Below are positions 53,398 to 63,632 of a DNA stretch of 64,000 nt, piece by piece. The translations under genes and the position numbers were made by a program. The DNA is from a virus: positions 62,001 to 126,000 of IMG/VR virus record IMGVR_UViG_3300027759_003534; one strand, given 5' to 3'. The notes under the pieces were generated by a model. That model saw nothing but the letters and a program-made list of their open reading frames with translations. It did not search any database and was not told where the DNA came from. Position 1 is the first letter of the stretch. Each line of letters opens with the position of its first letter.

Positions 53398-54149
53398 CAA
53401 CAGGTGCATTAATATTTGCCCGCAATAATGAGCAGATTAACTATGAGGCAATGGCTCACTGGTCGGCTAAGAATATTGAACGACATCTTGGTATCCCAAC
53501 ACACATTGTAACCGATGATTCTGCACCATCTACCAACACAAGACACTTTACAGATGTTGGCCCAGTTACATGGCACAATCTCAATCGCATGGATGCTTAT
53601 CAACTGAGTCCGTGGGATTGCACTCTAGTGCTAGATGCAGACTATGTTGTGGCTAGCGATCAGTTACAATCTGTGCTAGACATAGACCAAGATTTTTTAG
53701 CACATCGCTGGGCGTACGATATTACCGGCAACAACAACTTTGAAGGGCTTAATTACTTTGGAAACAATCGTATGCCCATGTGGTGGGCAACTGTAATGAT
53801 GTTTCGTCGCAGTCGACACGCAGAATTAATTTTTGACTCAATGCAGATGATCCGAGACAACTGGACTCATTATAGGAATTTGTATAAAAATACAAATGCA
53901 ACTTATCGTAACGACCATGCGCTTAGTATTGCCCTAGGCATAGTTAACGGGCATACATTAGATCATGCTGGTATTCCTTGGGCATTGGCCAGTTTAACAC
54001 CTGATCATAAATTAACACAGCTAGATCAAGACAGTTACAGAGTAGATTTTGTAAACACAGAAAATAACCTACGCTGGATAACATTAACACAAGACTTCCA
54101 CGCTATGGGCAAACAACAACTAGGAGAGATCGTTGCCAATCACTGCTGA
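53394..54149 (+). CDS. Glycosyltransferase-like protein (GT-A, GT8-like)
   Basis: A 251-residue protein. The nucleotide-sugar region has LVLDADYVV (DxD at about residue 80) after LNRMDAYQLSPWDCT, and a start (TGALIFARNNEQINYEAMAH) like the first Rossmann strand and helix of GT-A enzymes. MPMWWATVMMFRRS and NDHALSIALGIVNGH follow. These are features of GT8-type transferases. It is coupled to the previous gene by ATGA. Donor and acceptor are unknown. Confidence 0.65.
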   Translation: MTTGALIFARNNEQINYEAMAHWSAKNIERHLGIPTHIVTDDSAPSTNTRHFTDVGPVTWHNLNRMDAYQLSPWDCTLVLDADYVVASDQLQSVLDIDQDFLAHRWAYDITGNNNFEGLNYFGNNRMPMWWATVMMFRRSRHAELIFDSMQMIRDNWTHYRNLYKNTNATYRNDHALSIALGIVNGHTLDHAGIPWALASLTPDHKLTQLDQDSYRVDFVNTENNLRWITLTQDFHAMGKQQLGEIVANHC

Positions 54150-54858
54150 ACGCGGTTACTTAATACCTGCAATTGGTGATGTATATGTAGGTTGCGCCAA
54201 CCGGTTAGCAGACAGCATACACCGCTTCCACCCCAACGCCAACGTAACTATTCTTACCAAGGACATGTTGCCCTATGGTGATCAAGGTGGTTACGCCAAC
54301 GACTGGCAAGTGTTTGTTGCTAGTCCCTACAGGCAAACTATTAAACTAGAAGCTGACATGATTTGTGCTAGCCCTATAGATCATTGGTGGCCGCTGTTTG
54401 AACGGCGTGATGTTGTTATTAGCCAAGGTGCTAGAACGTTTTATGATCAACCCGCGGTGTCACGCTACTACAGAAAAATATTTGATGCTAACAAGTTACC
54501 AGACGTTTACAATGCTATTACTTATTGGAGATTAAGTAACACAGCCAAAGAGTTTTTTAATTTAGTTAGACAAATATTTGAACAATGGGATAGCTATAAA
54601 CGAGTATTAAAGTTTCCAGATGATATGCCAACTACTGATGTAGTCTATGCTATTGCGGCAGTTATTATAGGTCCAGAAAACATTACATTGCCTTCTGGTC
54701 TAGGACCAACCATAGTACATATGAAACGCTACATTAACCCTACACAAAGTAACAATTGGACAAGAGAATTAGTCTGGGAAAACAATCCGTTTCGTATTAA
54801 TACAGTAGCACAGTGGGGATTGGTGCATTATCATATCAAGGAGTGGGCAAATGAGTAA
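54133..54858 (+). CDS. Glycosyltransferase-like protein with TTG start
   Basis: A 241-residue protein with the DxD-like motif IKLEADMICASPIDHWWPLF at about residue 70-90 and NAITYWRLSNTAKEFF further on. The start is TTG at 54133, supported by AGGAG 7 nt before it; no ATG stands near. It overlaps the previous gene by 17 bases. It resembles the neighbour in fold, so the two may add successive sugars. Confidence 0.65.
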   Translation: MPITAERGYLIPAIGDVYVGCANRLADSIHRFHPNANVTILTKDMLPYGDQGGYANDWQVFVASPYRQTIKLEADMICASPIDHWWPLFERRDVVISQGARTFYDQPAVSRYYRKIFDANKLPDVYNAITYWRLSNTAKEFFNLVRQIFEQWDSYKRVLKFPDDMPTTDVVYAIAAVIIGPENITLPSGLGPTIVHMKRYINPTQSNNWTRELVWENNPFRINTVAQWGLVHYHIKEWANE

Positions 54859-55114
54859 AGACGAAGATAAATTTAAACACAGTAAAAGGCTACATAAAGA
54901 CCAGGCCACCATTGAGAAACAATTAAAGATTGCTAAAAGCCATGGCATGACTAATAAGGTTGTTGAAGAGCCACACCGTTTGGCCAAACATCATGCAATG
55001 GATTGTGGCGTTCCTCATTGTCCTATGTGTTCGAATCCAAGGCACAATAAAACAGTTAAAGATCATTTGACTATCCAAGAAAAACGCAATCTTCAAAAGG
55101 CCAAAGATGAGTGA
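54851..55114 (+). CDS. Small CxxC protein, conserved in phages
   Basis: An 87-residue, basic protein with DCGVPHCPMCSNPRHNK near residues 51-67. The C-x5-C-x2-C-x-N-P-R pattern is a small metal-binding knuckle known from many phage proteins of unknown function. Its start overlaps the previous stop region by 8 bases. Confidence 0.7.
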   Translation: MSKDEDKFKHSKRLHKDQATIEKQLKIAKSHGMTNKVVEEPHRLAKHHAMDCGVPHCPMCSNPRHNKTVKDHLTIQEKRNLQKAKDE

Positions 55115-55457
55115 TATGACTGAAGAAGAGTTTTGGTTGATCTTACATGCAACACCACAAACTAAGCAAGTATTTTATAGATTATATTACAACAAGGACG
55201 GCTCGCCTATTATCTACAGCATGGAGGACTTGCTAGGTAATTACATAGAAGTTGATCAATCGACATACGTGTTAGCGCCGTTTAATGTTAAGGTAATTGA
55301 CGGTAAACTTGTTTATATTAACCCAACGATTACTGTTAAAAAATTACAACCCACAAACTCAACCGGCACCGCATGCGACCCCCAAGATGTGTGCATAGTA
55401 GTCGATACAGATCAACCACATACAAAATGGAATATAGTAAACAATGAACTCAATTGA
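55107..55457 (+). CDS. Hypothetical protein
   Basis: A 116-residue acidic protein: FWLILHATPQTKQVFYRLYY, then SPIIYSMEDLLGNYIEVDQS and TACDPQDVCIVVDTDQPHTK. No family is recognised. It overlaps both neighbours by a few bases and so belongs to the operon. The short strands and two Cys near the C-terminus suggest a small beta domain. Confidence 0.65.
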   Translation: MSDMTEEEFWLILHATPQTKQVFYRLYYNKDGSPIIYSMEDLLGNYIEVDQSTYVLAPFNVKVIDGKLVYINPTITVKKLQPTNSTGTACDPQDVCIVVDTDQPHTKWNIVNNELN

Positions 55458-56361
55458 TATAGCAGATTTAGACTGTGTATTTTTAACCTATGATGAACCC
55501 AACAAAGAAGAAACATGGGTTAAAATTAAGAATATGGTTCCTTGGGCCCGCCGTGTAGATGGAGTTAAGGGCAGTGATGCTGCACACAAGGCAGCCGCTG
55601 ATGCTAGTACTACAGATCGATTTGTGTTAATTGACGGAGACAATATTCCCGACGCTAAGTTTTTTAATCTTACCTTAGACACAAACGAGGTTTGTGTGTA
55701 TCGTTGGAGAGCCCGTAATCACATCAATGGGTTGATGTACGGTAATGGAGGCCTAAGCATATGGTCTAAGGAATTTGTATATGCTATGCGTACACACGAA
55801 GCAAGTGATGGCACTACCGAAAACGATGTAGAGTTTTGTTTTTATTCCAACTACTATGCTATGCACGATTGCTATAGTACAACATATCCAAACGGATCGG
55901 CCTTCCAGGCATGGAGGGCTGGCTTCCGCGAAGGTGTTAAGATGTGCTTAAACAAAGGTGCACGTCCTACCTTACAAGAATTTAAACAACGAGTACACCA
56001 ACGCAACTTAGATCATCTTACTATCTGGCACAACGTAGGGCGCGATGCGGATAACGGTATCTGGGCCATAGCCGGAAGTCGCATGGGCACATACATGACT
56101 ATGATTACTCCTCAGTGGGACTATCGTGCTGTACAAGATTTTATAGAGTTAGAAAAGTTATGGGACACAGTAAAGGATGACAATCCTGAAATGTTAGCAG
56201 GCCACGTAGGCGAGCCATTAGTAGAACAGCTAGATTTACCTATCAACATGATTGGCTCAGCCGAAAGCAAATTCTTTAAGCATCACTACCGCAGTAACTG
56301 GCACAACCAAGGAATAATGGTTAAAGAAATTGATGTAATAAGAAATCAGGAAGGCTGGTAA
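55444..56361 (+). CDS. Glycosyltransferase-like phage protein (IDGDN motif)
   Basis: A 305-residue protein: LDCVFLTYDEPNKEETWVKI, then VPWARRVDGVKGSDAAHKAA and FVLIDGDNIPDAKFF (D-G-D at about residue 65). The L-T-Y-D-E-P start and the G-D-N aspartates are conserved in a family of phage proteins with a GT-A-like core. It is likely to be a sugar transferase or sugar-nucleotide binder; the assignment is tentative. Confidence 0.6.
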   Translation: MNSIDIADLDCVFLTYDEPNKEETWVKIKNMVPWARRVDGVKGSDAAHKAAADASTTDRFVLIDGDNIPDAKFFNLTLDTNEVCVYRWRARNHINGLMYGNGGLSIWSKEFVYAMRTHEASDGTTENDVEFCFYSNYYAMHDCYSTTYPNGSAFQAWRAGFREGVKMCLNKGARPTLQEFKQRVHQRNLDHLTIWHNVGRDADNGIWAIAGSRMGTYMTMITPQWDYRAVQDFIELEKLWDTVKDDNPEMLAGHVGEPLVEQLDLPINMIGSAESKFFKHHYRSNWHNQGIMVKEIDVIRNQEGW

Positions 56362-57062
56362 TGATTATTGCTTTTTATCCTGGCGCTGGCGGAAACAGGT
56401 ATTTACGCATGTTAAAAGAATTAAAATGGACTGACTCAAACACATCATATGATCGATTGGTTAGCGGTCAAGAATTCAAACACAGATATTTAACTGACGA
56501 TGTCAGCAACGGTGCTCAAGATTTTATCTTAACACATTGTTTAAATGAGCCACATATACGTTCAAAATTTCCTAACCACAACATTGTTTTTATACTTGGC
56601 AATTTTAAAAAATGTCTACAACGTGAGTGGATATTAGCTGGACATGAGAGATACATTCAAAAAAACATACAACATACCTATGACTATGATAGGATAGAGC
56701 ACTATAACGCATTTAAAGATAATTCGTGGCCAGCCTGTTTTACTATTAATGATATAGAAAATTTGCCAGTTTCTATTCTTAACGAGATTACTCAAGAGTT
56801 TAAAAAAATACAAAAAAGACAAAATGCCACTAACATGCTAGCTGACCTTGAAAACCGTATAATTGGTAAAGTGAACTCTGCATATGAAATTATATGTTGG
56901 CATAAAAATTATTATGATCAATATCCTTTGTTAATTTCAAATGAGTCTACAGTAATTGATATTAATTGTGATGAGGATATTTTTTCAAAAACAATGCAAA
57001 AAGAATTAGACTTCTACAACAGCGAAATATTTGATGAAGTGTGGAAGGAATTAAATGTCTAA
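56361..57062 (+). CDS. Sulfotransferase-like or P-loop protein (tentative)
   Basis: A 233-residue AT-rich gene product that begins MIIAFYPGAGGNRYLRML, a loop that resembles the PAPS-binding P-loop of sulfotransferases. LTHCLNEPHIRSKFPNHNIV and LGNFKKCLQREWILAGHERY follow. The second PAPS motif is not clear. Its base composition differs from the neighbours. It shares one base with the previous stop (TAATG). Confidence 0.45.
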   Translation: MIIAFYPGAGGNRYLRMLKELKWTDSNTSYDRLVSGQEFKHRYLTDDVSNGAQDFILTHCLNEPHIRSKFPNHNIVFILGNFKKCLQREWILAGHERYIQKNIQHTYDYDRIEHYNAFKDNSWPACFTINDIENLPVSILNEITQEFKKIQKRQNATNMLADLENRIIGKVNSAYEIICWHKNYYDQYPLLISNESTVIDINCDEDIFSKTMQKELDFYNSEIFDEVWKELNV

Positions 57063-58086
57063 AGTAAACGCATTCAATGGGTTTGATAAGTTAACAGAAG
57101 TATGGTTAGGCGATGTTTATCCAACGGATTTTTATCAAGATTTTGATTCAGAAGTTCGAGATGCCTTTGAACAAATTACCGCGATGACTATTGAAGATCT
57201 TTCCAAGATACAAACAGTTTTAGAATCAAAAAATGTTAAGGTACAACGTCCTCAATTTAGTTCAAATCTTGAAAATTATCTCAACGATTCTGGAACTTTA
57301 ATAAAACCTCCAATAATGCCTAGAGACACTGAATTATCCTTGGGTAATACGTTCTATCATTTAAGATCTGATTACAAAATAGATCCTTGGCAAAAACAAA
57401 TTGATGCTATGCTAGACAATGGAGTAGACATAAAAGTTGGACCATCCGGAAATGATTTATCTTGTATACAGCCACCTAGTATAGTTCGTTGCGGCAATGA
57501 TCTTTATGTTGACATTGATTCGCATAAGCATGTGATGCCTCAAATCGCGTTAACTTTAATAGAATGGTCGAAACAGTATAGGGTTCACTTGATTTCTACA
57601 GGTGGACATAGCGATGGTGTATTCTGTCCAATTCGTGAAGGATTACTTATTACCACTCACTGGATAGACGATTACAAAAAAACATTTCCGGGATGGGAAG
57701 TATTTAAAATACCCCGGGAGCTTACTGGTATTGCTGGATCTTTACAGAATTGGTGGGTTCCGGAGATACAAATTTCGTCAAACAGTTTATTTGCAAAACA
57801 TATAGAAGAAAGAGCAATAGATTGGGTTGGAAATTATCAAGAAACGCAATTTAGTGTCAACATGCTGGTTGTTGATCATAATACAGTGATTGCCGTAAAT
57901 CAAAATCCTGTGTTGACTGAATTTTTAACCAAAAAAGGAATAGAAGTAATTATTGTTGATTTTAGATGTAAAGAATTTTGGGATGGTGGTATGCATTGCC
58001 TAACGTGTGATACTCAACGCAATGGCTTGATTAAAAATTATTTTCCAGAGCGCCCAGTTGCAAACTATTTAGATTGGATAAAATGA
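57055..58086 (+). CDS. Amidinotransferase / arginine-deiminase-superfamily enzyme
   Basis: A 343-residue pentein-fold enzyme. The start KLTEVWLGDVYPTDFY resembles glycine and inosamine-phosphate amidinotransferases (GATM, StrB1). IKPPIMPRDTELSLGNTFYH lies near residues 83-102, the catalytic His in STGGHSDGVFCP (His185) and the catalytic Cys in DGGMHCLTCDTQRNG (Cys315). It would move an amidino group from arginine to an amine, or hydrolyse a guanidine. It lies directly before the radical SAM group and shares an ATGA overlap with it, so it is probably part of the same pathway. The substrate is unknown. Confidence 0.75.
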   Translation: MSKVNAFNGFDKLTEVWLGDVYPTDFYQDFDSEVRDAFEQITAMTIEDLSKIQTVLESKNVKVQRPQFSSNLENYLNDSGTLIKPPIMPRDTELSLGNTFYHLRSDYKIDPWQKQIDAMLDNGVDIKVGPSGNDLSCIQPPSIVRCGNDLYVDIDSHKHVMPQIALTLIEWSKQYRVHLISTGGHSDGVFCPIREGLLITTHWIDDYKKTFPGWEVFKIPRELTGIAGSLQNWWVPEIQISSNSLFAKHIEERAIDWVGNYQETQFSVNMLVVDHNTVIAVNQNPVLTEFLTKKGIEVIIVDFRCKEFWDGGMHCLTCDTQRNGLIKNYFPERPVANYLDWIK

Positions 58087-59495
58087 ACAACAAAGGCGAC
58101 GAAAGTGTAAACAATAAAAGCAAGTTTCTCAGCGGTGCCGAGGAAATGCAAAATCTGCTTGGCCCAGCACTTTGTCTGGCCAAATGGAAACAGGTTAGTT
58201 TACATTTACCCACGGGCCTTAACAACAGTTGTTATCATCCTCCACTACACCCTATTCCCGCTGAGTTGTTGACTGATAATCCTGGTGCGCTACACAATAC
58301 TCCACACAAAAAAGAACAGCGCAAGATCATGTTACGGCAAGAACGCCCTAGCGAATGTAGTTATTGCTGGGCTATGGAGGACAATGACAAGTTAAGTGAT
58401 CGTCATTATCGCAGTGGTGAGCCATGGGCTGCCAAATACTTTGATATTATAACCAATTCAAATGGAGATGAAGATGTCATACCTAGTTATGTGGAAGTTA
58501 ACTTTAATCATGCTTGTAATTTGGCATGTAGTTACTGTAGTCCTCAATTTAGTTCAACTTGGCAACAAGAAATGGATCAGCATGGCGCTTACCCTACTAG
58601 CACTAGACACAACGATCCTAGTCATTTTGTTGGTCGCAATCGGCCTATCCCAGTTCGCGAGCATAATCCCTATGTAGAAGCTTTTTGGGCCTGGTGGCCT
58701 ACGCTTTATCCAGAACTAGAGCACTTTCGTATGACCGGTGGTGAGCCCATGTTGGACAAGAACACGTATAGAGTGTTTGATTATGTATTAGCCAACCCTA
58801 AACCCAACTTGCATTTAAACGTAACCAGTAATTTCAGTGTAGATGAAAAGACTTGGCAAAAGTATAAGGGATATGTAAAAGAATTATGCAAAGGTGAGCG
58901 GATTGAACACTTTATGCAGTTTGTTAGTCTGGACAGCTTCGGTGATCAAGCAGAATATATTAGACACGGCTTGGACTTTGATCTGCTGTGGGATCGTGTA
59001 AATCAATTCTTAACAGAGATACCTGGACGTAATTCAATTACCTTTATTGTGACTATGAATAATCTTAGTGTAACAGGATTACCGCACCTGTTTGCTGGCA
59101 TACTAGGCCTGCGTAAGTTATACAGCAAGACATATCAGCGTGTGTGGTTTGACACACCTGTGCTCAGACAACCCACATGGCAAAGCCTACAACTGCTACC
59201 AGAATCGTATGTGGATCAACTTGAACAACTTTGGGCTTGGATGATTCGTCAAATTGAAACAGAAGAAACTCGTTTCCACGGATTTAAAGACTACGAGATT
59301 GCTCGCTTGGACAGAGATATTGCCTGGATGCGTGATGGACAAAAGTTGGATCCTGCTGTGATCAATTGTAATAAAGCAGACTTCTATAGATTCTTTGCAG
59401 AAGCTGATCGCAGACACAGTACAAACTTCTTAAAAACTTTTCCAGAAATGACAGCTTGGTGGAAAGAATGCAAATATTATGCTAAACAATCATAA
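58083..59495 (+). CDS. Radical SAM protein with N-terminal twitch domain (1 of 4)
   Basis: A 470-residue protein from ATG 58083 (a TTG at 58074 is an unlikely start). An N-terminal Cys region (LNNSCYHPP about 50, ECSYCWAMEDN about 95) precedes the core motif CNLACSYC (about residues 145-152), then FRMTGGEPMLD. The extra cysteines before the core fit the class named twitch-domain radical SAM, which binds an auxiliary iron-sulfur cluster. Its start overlaps the amidinotransferase stop (ATGA), so it is translated with it. Confidence 0.85.
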   Translation: MNNKGDESVNNKSKFLSGAEEMQNLLGPALCLAKWKQVSLHLPTGLNNSCYHPPLHPIPAELLTDNPGALHNTPHKKEQRKIMLRQERPSECSYCWAMEDNDKLSDRHYRSGEPWAAKYFDIITNSNGDEDVIPSYVEVNFNHACNLACSYCSPQFSSTWQQEMDQHGAYPTSTRHNDPSHFVGRNRPIPVREHNPYVEAFWAWWPTLYPELEHFRMTGGEPMLDKNTYRVFDYVLANPKPNLHLNVTSNFSVDEKTWQKYKGYVKELCKGERIEHFMQFVSLDSFGDQAEYIRHGLDFDLLWDRVNQFLTEIPGRNSITFIVTMNNLSVTGLPHLFAGILGLRKLYSKTYQRVWFDTPVLRQPTWQSLQLLPESYVDQLEQLWAWMIRQIETEETRFHGFKDYEIARLDRDIAWMRDGQKLDPAVINCNKADFYRFFAEADRRHSTNFLKTFPEMTAWWKECKYYAKQS

Positions 59496-60618
59496 AATTG
59501 TATTAAACAATTTTTGTGAAATTGATCGTCTTATCCGCCCATTTGCCGATGACGAGTTTTACGATTTAACCAAGCACACTATAGTACCAGGCGCCATATA
59601 CATAATTGGCCGAGAGCAATTTACAACTAACCGACAGCTTATTAAACAATTAGTTGATAGCGGTACTATACGAGCAGTATTATGTAATCCTGCCGAGGGG
59701 TCTGAGTCAATGTATTGGTTATATCAGACATTAGGAATAGGCAATTTTACCAAACATGCCGCTGTTATCACTGGCGGATATTTGCCCGATGGTATTCCGC
59801 ATATGTACCATGAACATTTTCTACCGTTGATATTAGATTACGATGAAAACATAAAAGCTATAGAAGATTATAAAAACAGAAAAACAACCGACCGCCCTTA
59901 CAAATTTTTATTTTTAAATGGTAGATTGCGTGTACACCGAAAATATCTATTAGAATATTTTAGATTAACTGGGTTGTTAGACCAAAGTCTCTGGACAAAT
60001 CTAGACCATAGAAATAGTCAGCCACCAAAACTAAAATTAGAACATAACGGACAAGATCTTATCAATAGTCCATTTCCTGTACACTATCTACCAGCCCAAT
60101 ATGAGATCGACCGTTATCAACAACAAGCAGTTAAAGTGCCAACAGAGTTATCGGGCGACCTGGCTGCCAAACGATATTTGTTTAACAACGAATGGGGCGA
60201 CATTTATATTGCACCCGCGCCTTACCTAGACACTTATTTTAGTTTAGTAACCGAAACAGTATTTGATTATCCGTATACATTTAGAACAGAAAAAATTTGG
60301 AAACCTATAGCAATTGGACATCCGTGGATTGCCGCTACTAACCGTGGCTATTATAGAGATATGCACAACCTAGGATTTAAAACTTTTGGACACCTAATTG
60401 ACGAAAGTTTTGATCAAATAGAAAATGGTCAAGATAGAATTGAGCGTATAACTCAAGTAGTGGAGGATCTTTGCCGGCAGGACCTTCCAGCTTTCTTAAC
60501 AGCAGCCAAAGATGTGTGTAAATACAATCAACAATTGCTTGCGGAGTTAAGGATTAAAGTCCGCAGTGAGTTTCCTGATCGTTTCCACCAATTTATTAAT
60601 CAACAATTCAATGCATGA
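59479..60618 (+). CDS. Conserved phage protein, possibly fucosyltransferase-like
   Basis: A 379-residue protein. The best landmark is FRTEKIWKPIAIGHPWIAAT (about residue 268-287); the T-E-K-x-W-x-x-x-x-x-G-x-P phrase is close to the donor-site motif of GT10-type fucosyltransferases. KFLFLNGRLRVHRKYLLEYF (about 137) and HLIDESFDQIENGQDR are also conserved in a family of phage proteins. It lies between two radical SAM genes with overlaps on both sides. The sugar-transfer assignment is tentative. Confidence 0.5.
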   Translation: MLNNHKIVLNNFCEIDRLIRPFADDEFYDLTKHTIVPGAIYIIGREQFTTNRQLIKQLVDSGTIRAVLCNPAEGSESMYWLYQTLGIGNFTKHAAVITGGYLPDGIPHMYHEHFLPLILDYDENIKAIEDYKNRKTTDRPYKFLFLNGRLRVHRKYLLEYFRLTGLLDQSLWTNLDHRNSQPPKLKLEHNGQDLINSPFPVHYLPAQYEIDRYQQQAVKVPTELSGDLAAKRYLFNNEWGDIYIAPAPYLDTYFSLVTETVFDYPYTFRTEKIWKPIAIGHPWIAATNRGYYRDMHNLGFKTFGHLIDESFDQIENGQDRIERITQVVEDLCRQDLPAFLTAAKDVCKYNQQLLAELRIKVRSEFPDRFHQFINQQFNA

Positions 60619-61942
60619 TTTAGAATTCAAACAACAAGTGTTAGACACAAAGAGTGCCAGCTTTTGTGCAGCCAAGTGGTATAATGCTACTATATGGTTA
60701 GGTTCAGGACAGACTACAAGTTGTCATCACCCACCCGCACACAAGATTGATCTAGAAGAATTAAAAACAAATCCAAAGGCATTACACAACACGGTAGAAA
60801 AGAAAATAGATCGATTGAACATGCAGTTGGGCAATCGTCCTAAGGGGTGTGAATATTGCTGGAAGATTGAAGACATGGGCCGCGATAGTATTAGCGACCG
60901 TGTATATAAAAGTAAAATTTACCCTATAAAGGCCCTAGATGAAGCATATCAAACTCCGCATCAAGCAGATGTCAATTTACGTACACTGGAAATTGCGTTC
61001 GATCGCACTTGCCAATTTGCTTGTAGCTATTGTAACCCTGCTTTCAGTAGCACATGGGTTAAAGACATACGATCCAACGGTCCCTATGAGTCCTTGGTGT
61101 CTGATGGGCGTAACCACTTTACTCACGATCACCCTAGCAGTCAACTATACCGCGTTGGCGAAACTAATCCCTATGTTGAAGCGTTCTTTGCTTGGTGGGA
61201 AACGGATCTTCACCGGACTCTTCAAGAGCTGAGGATCACTGGTGGTGAACCCTTAATGAGTGGCGAAACCTGGAAGCTGTTGGATTGGTTTAAAACCAAT
61301 AAAGGTAAAAGCTCAACTCGGTTGGCCATCAACAGTAACTTGGGTGCAAAAGTGGATTTAGATCGTTTGCTAGACAGCATAGAAGGATTAGAAGTAGATA
61401 TCTATACTAGTCAAGAAAGCGTATACAATCAAGCTGAATACATTCGAGATGGATTAGATTATGATGCTTGGATATCCAATGTTCAAAAGTTACTAGACAG
61501 CGACTGTGTAAGAGCTGTACATTGCATGGCTACTATCAACGCATTATGCTTAGATAGTTTGACTAGCTTGCTGTATCAATTGCTAGAATTTAAACAAATG
61601 TACGGGCGTGAGCGAGTGAGTTTTACACTGAACATTTTGCGTTTTCCTAGTTTTCAAAGTCCATTGGTATTGCCTGACGACTTGCGCACACACTATAAAG
61701 ATCGATTACAAGACTTCCTGGATCGCAATCGCAACAATAAATTCATACACGAGCACGAGCTCAATCACATACAACGGTTGATTGATTATCTAGATGTGGT
61801 TAAGACCCCGCATTCGGATTCATTTGATATGCCTAAATTGTTAAATGATTTTAAACAGTTTCATACTCAATACGATCAGCGTCGTAACAAAAATTTTACC
61901 GCAACATTTCCTCAATTGGCAGACTGGTATAACACATTATGA
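60611..61942 (+). CDS. Radical SAM protein with N-terminal twitch domain (2 of 4)
   Basis: A 443-residue paralogue of the gene at 58083. FCAAKWYNATIWLGSGQTTS, CHHPPAHKID and GCEYCWKIEDMG parallel the first protein, and the core is CQFACSYC (about 133-140) with LRITGGEPLMSGE. The ATG at 60611 is preferred to a GTG start at 60566. It overlaps both neighbours (8 bases upstream, ATGA downstream). Confidence 0.85.
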   Translation: MHDLEFKQQVLDTKSASFCAAKWYNATIWLGSGQTTSCHHPPAHKIDLEELKTNPKALHNTVEKKIDRLNMQLGNRPKGCEYCWKIEDMGRDSISDRVYKSKIYPIKALDEAYQTPHQADVNLRTLEIAFDRTCQFACSYCNPAFSSTWVKDIRSNGPYESLVSDGRNHFTHDHPSSQLYRVGETNPYVEAFFAWWETDLHRTLQELRITGGEPLMSGETWKLLDWFKTNKGKSSTRLAINSNLGAKVDLDRLLDSIEGLEVDIYTSQESVYNQAEYIRDGLDYDAWISNVQKLLDSDCVRAVHCMATINALCLDSLTSLLYQLLEFKQMYGRERVSFTLNILRFPSFQSPLVLPDDLRTHYKDRLQDFLDRNRNNKFIHEHELNHIQRLIDYLDVVKTPHSDSFDMPKLLNDFKQFHTQYDQRRNKNFTATFPQLADWYNTL

Positions 61943-63630
61943 ATTTAGATGATAAAATTATTGAACTTAAAACAGCGTACAACGTAATTGACGTGGTAAA
62001 TTTGGACCAGTGGAGTAACAGTATTAATGAAGGCAAAAACTGGCTCGAGCACACCTGTCGCCGTCTGCACAAGGATCCGTACAAAAACAATGAGCGTATT
62101 GTTTTTACACACTCGGCAGATTTTTACACAGAAGATGATTTAACAACAGCTGGGATTATACTTAGAAACTTACAAGTTATTTTAAATTCAGTTGATATAT
62201 CAAACTTTTTTGTTATTGTTGTATCAACCAATAACAATATAGCAGAAGAGTGGAACATTATAAATGAACTAAGCAAAGACCCGGTGCCATTGGCAGTTGA
62301 AATTGTCGATGGAAAATTTACTCAAAACATTATAAAAGATTATTCAAAACGCCAGGAAACTTATAAATATGGGTCAGTCGATCCTGTAAAAATACGATTA
62401 GACGAGCTTACAACTCAAGAAAAATTTTTACTTACAGAAAGTAAAACCTTCTGTATCTACCCCTGGATACATCTACATGCTTATCCAACTGGGGAGGCAT
62501 ATCCTTGTTGTCATGCTGAAATGGCGTATCCGGTAGGCAATACAAAATTTAAAACCCTTGAAGAAATATATCGTGATGCGCCCATGCGTGAGCTAAGAAA
62601 GGACATGCTGGCCGAGCAACCAAACCCTGCATGCGGTCGTTGTTACGAGCAGGAGGAAGCAGGTTTCTTCAGCGGTCGCCGGAGTGCCAACAAGCACCAT
62701 GGACACCATGTCAAACGTATCGATGATGATCAGTTTCAAATGAGCTACTGGGATATTCGTTTCAGTAACTTATGCAACCTAAGTTGCCGTAGTTGTGGGC
62801 ATATATTCAGCTCTAGCTGGTATCAAGATCAGGCCAAGTTGGCTGGTGGTGATTGGAAAGATCGCAACCAAGTGTTAAACTATGCAGGCCGTACAGAGAC
62901 AGACATGTGGGAACAGTTGATTCCGCATCTGGACTATGTAGAGCAAATTTACTTTGCTGGCGGCGAACCCTTAATGATGAAGGAACACTACAACATTTTA
63001 GATGAACTGGAACGTCGTGGGCGGTTTGATGTCAGACTGATATATAATACTAACTTTACACATGTCAAGCTGAAGGATCGCACAGTATTTGATTATTGGA
63101 AACGCTTTAAAAGTGTAGCGGTAGGAGCCAGTTTAGATGCTATGGGCCCACGTGCAGAGTATATACGAAAAGGCACTGAATGGGACCAAGTAGAACGCAA
63201 TCGTGCGCAAATGCTAGAAATATGCCCCAATATAGACTTTTATATAAGCCCTACACTAAGCATAATGAATGCACTACACCTACCAGAGTTTCACCGCAAC
63301 TGGGTTGACAAAGGATTTATTAAACCGCAAGACTTGAATGTGAATATTTTGCAAGACCCAACGCATTTCAGAATAGACATAGCACCTGTTGAATATAAGC
63401 AACGTATACAAGTAGCATACGAAGAACACTTGGAATGGTTGCGCCCATTGGATTCACTACAGCGAGCAACTGTGGGGTTTGAGAGTGCTATCAACTTTTT
63501 GATGTCCACAGACAATTCTGCATTGTTACCTAAATTTTGGTCGGCGTCTGACAAATTAGATCACATTCGATCCGAAAGTTTATTAGACGTAGTTCCGGAA
63601 TTGACATTAATCGAACAATATAGACAATAA
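61939..63630 (+). CDS. Radical SAM protein with N-terminal twitch/SPASM-like domain (3 of 4)
   Basis: A 563-residue protein. The first 165 residues are an added domain without a recognised family. Then FCIYPWIHLHAYPTGEAYPC (about 170) and NPACGRCYEQEEAGFF form the auxiliary-cluster region; the core motif is CNLSCRSC (about 279-286) with IYFAGGEPLMMKEHY. The aux region before the core is the opposite of the usual SPASM order. Coupled by ATGA to the preceding gene. Confidence 0.85.
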   Translation: MNLDDKIIELKTAYNVIDVVNLDQWSNSINEGKNWLEHTCRRLHKDPYKNNERIVFTHSADFYTEDDLTTAGIILRNLQVILNSVDISNFFVIVVSTNNNIAEEWNIINELSKDPVPLAVEIVDGKFTQNIIKDYSKRQETYKYGSVDPVKIRLDELTTQEKFLLTESKTFCIYPWIHLHAYPTGEAYPCCHAEMAYPVGNTKFKTLEEIYRDAPMRELRKDMLAEQPNPACGRCYEQEEAGFFSGRRSANKHHGHHVKRIDDDQFQMSYWDIRFSNLCNLSCRSCGHIFSSSWYQDQAKLAGGDWKDRNQVLNYAGRTETDMWEQLIPHLDYVEQIYFAGGEPLMMKEHYNILDELERRGRFDVRLIYNTNFTHVKLKDRTVFDYWKRFKSVAVGASLDAMGPRAEYIRKGTEWDQVERNRAQMLEICPNIDFYISPTLSIMNALHLPEFHRNWVDKGFIKPQDLNVNILQDPTHFRIDIAPVEYKQRIQVAYEEHLEWLRPLDSLQRATVGFESAINFLMSTDNSALLPKFWSASDKLDHIRSESLLDVVPELTLIEQYRQ

Positions 63631-63632
63631 TC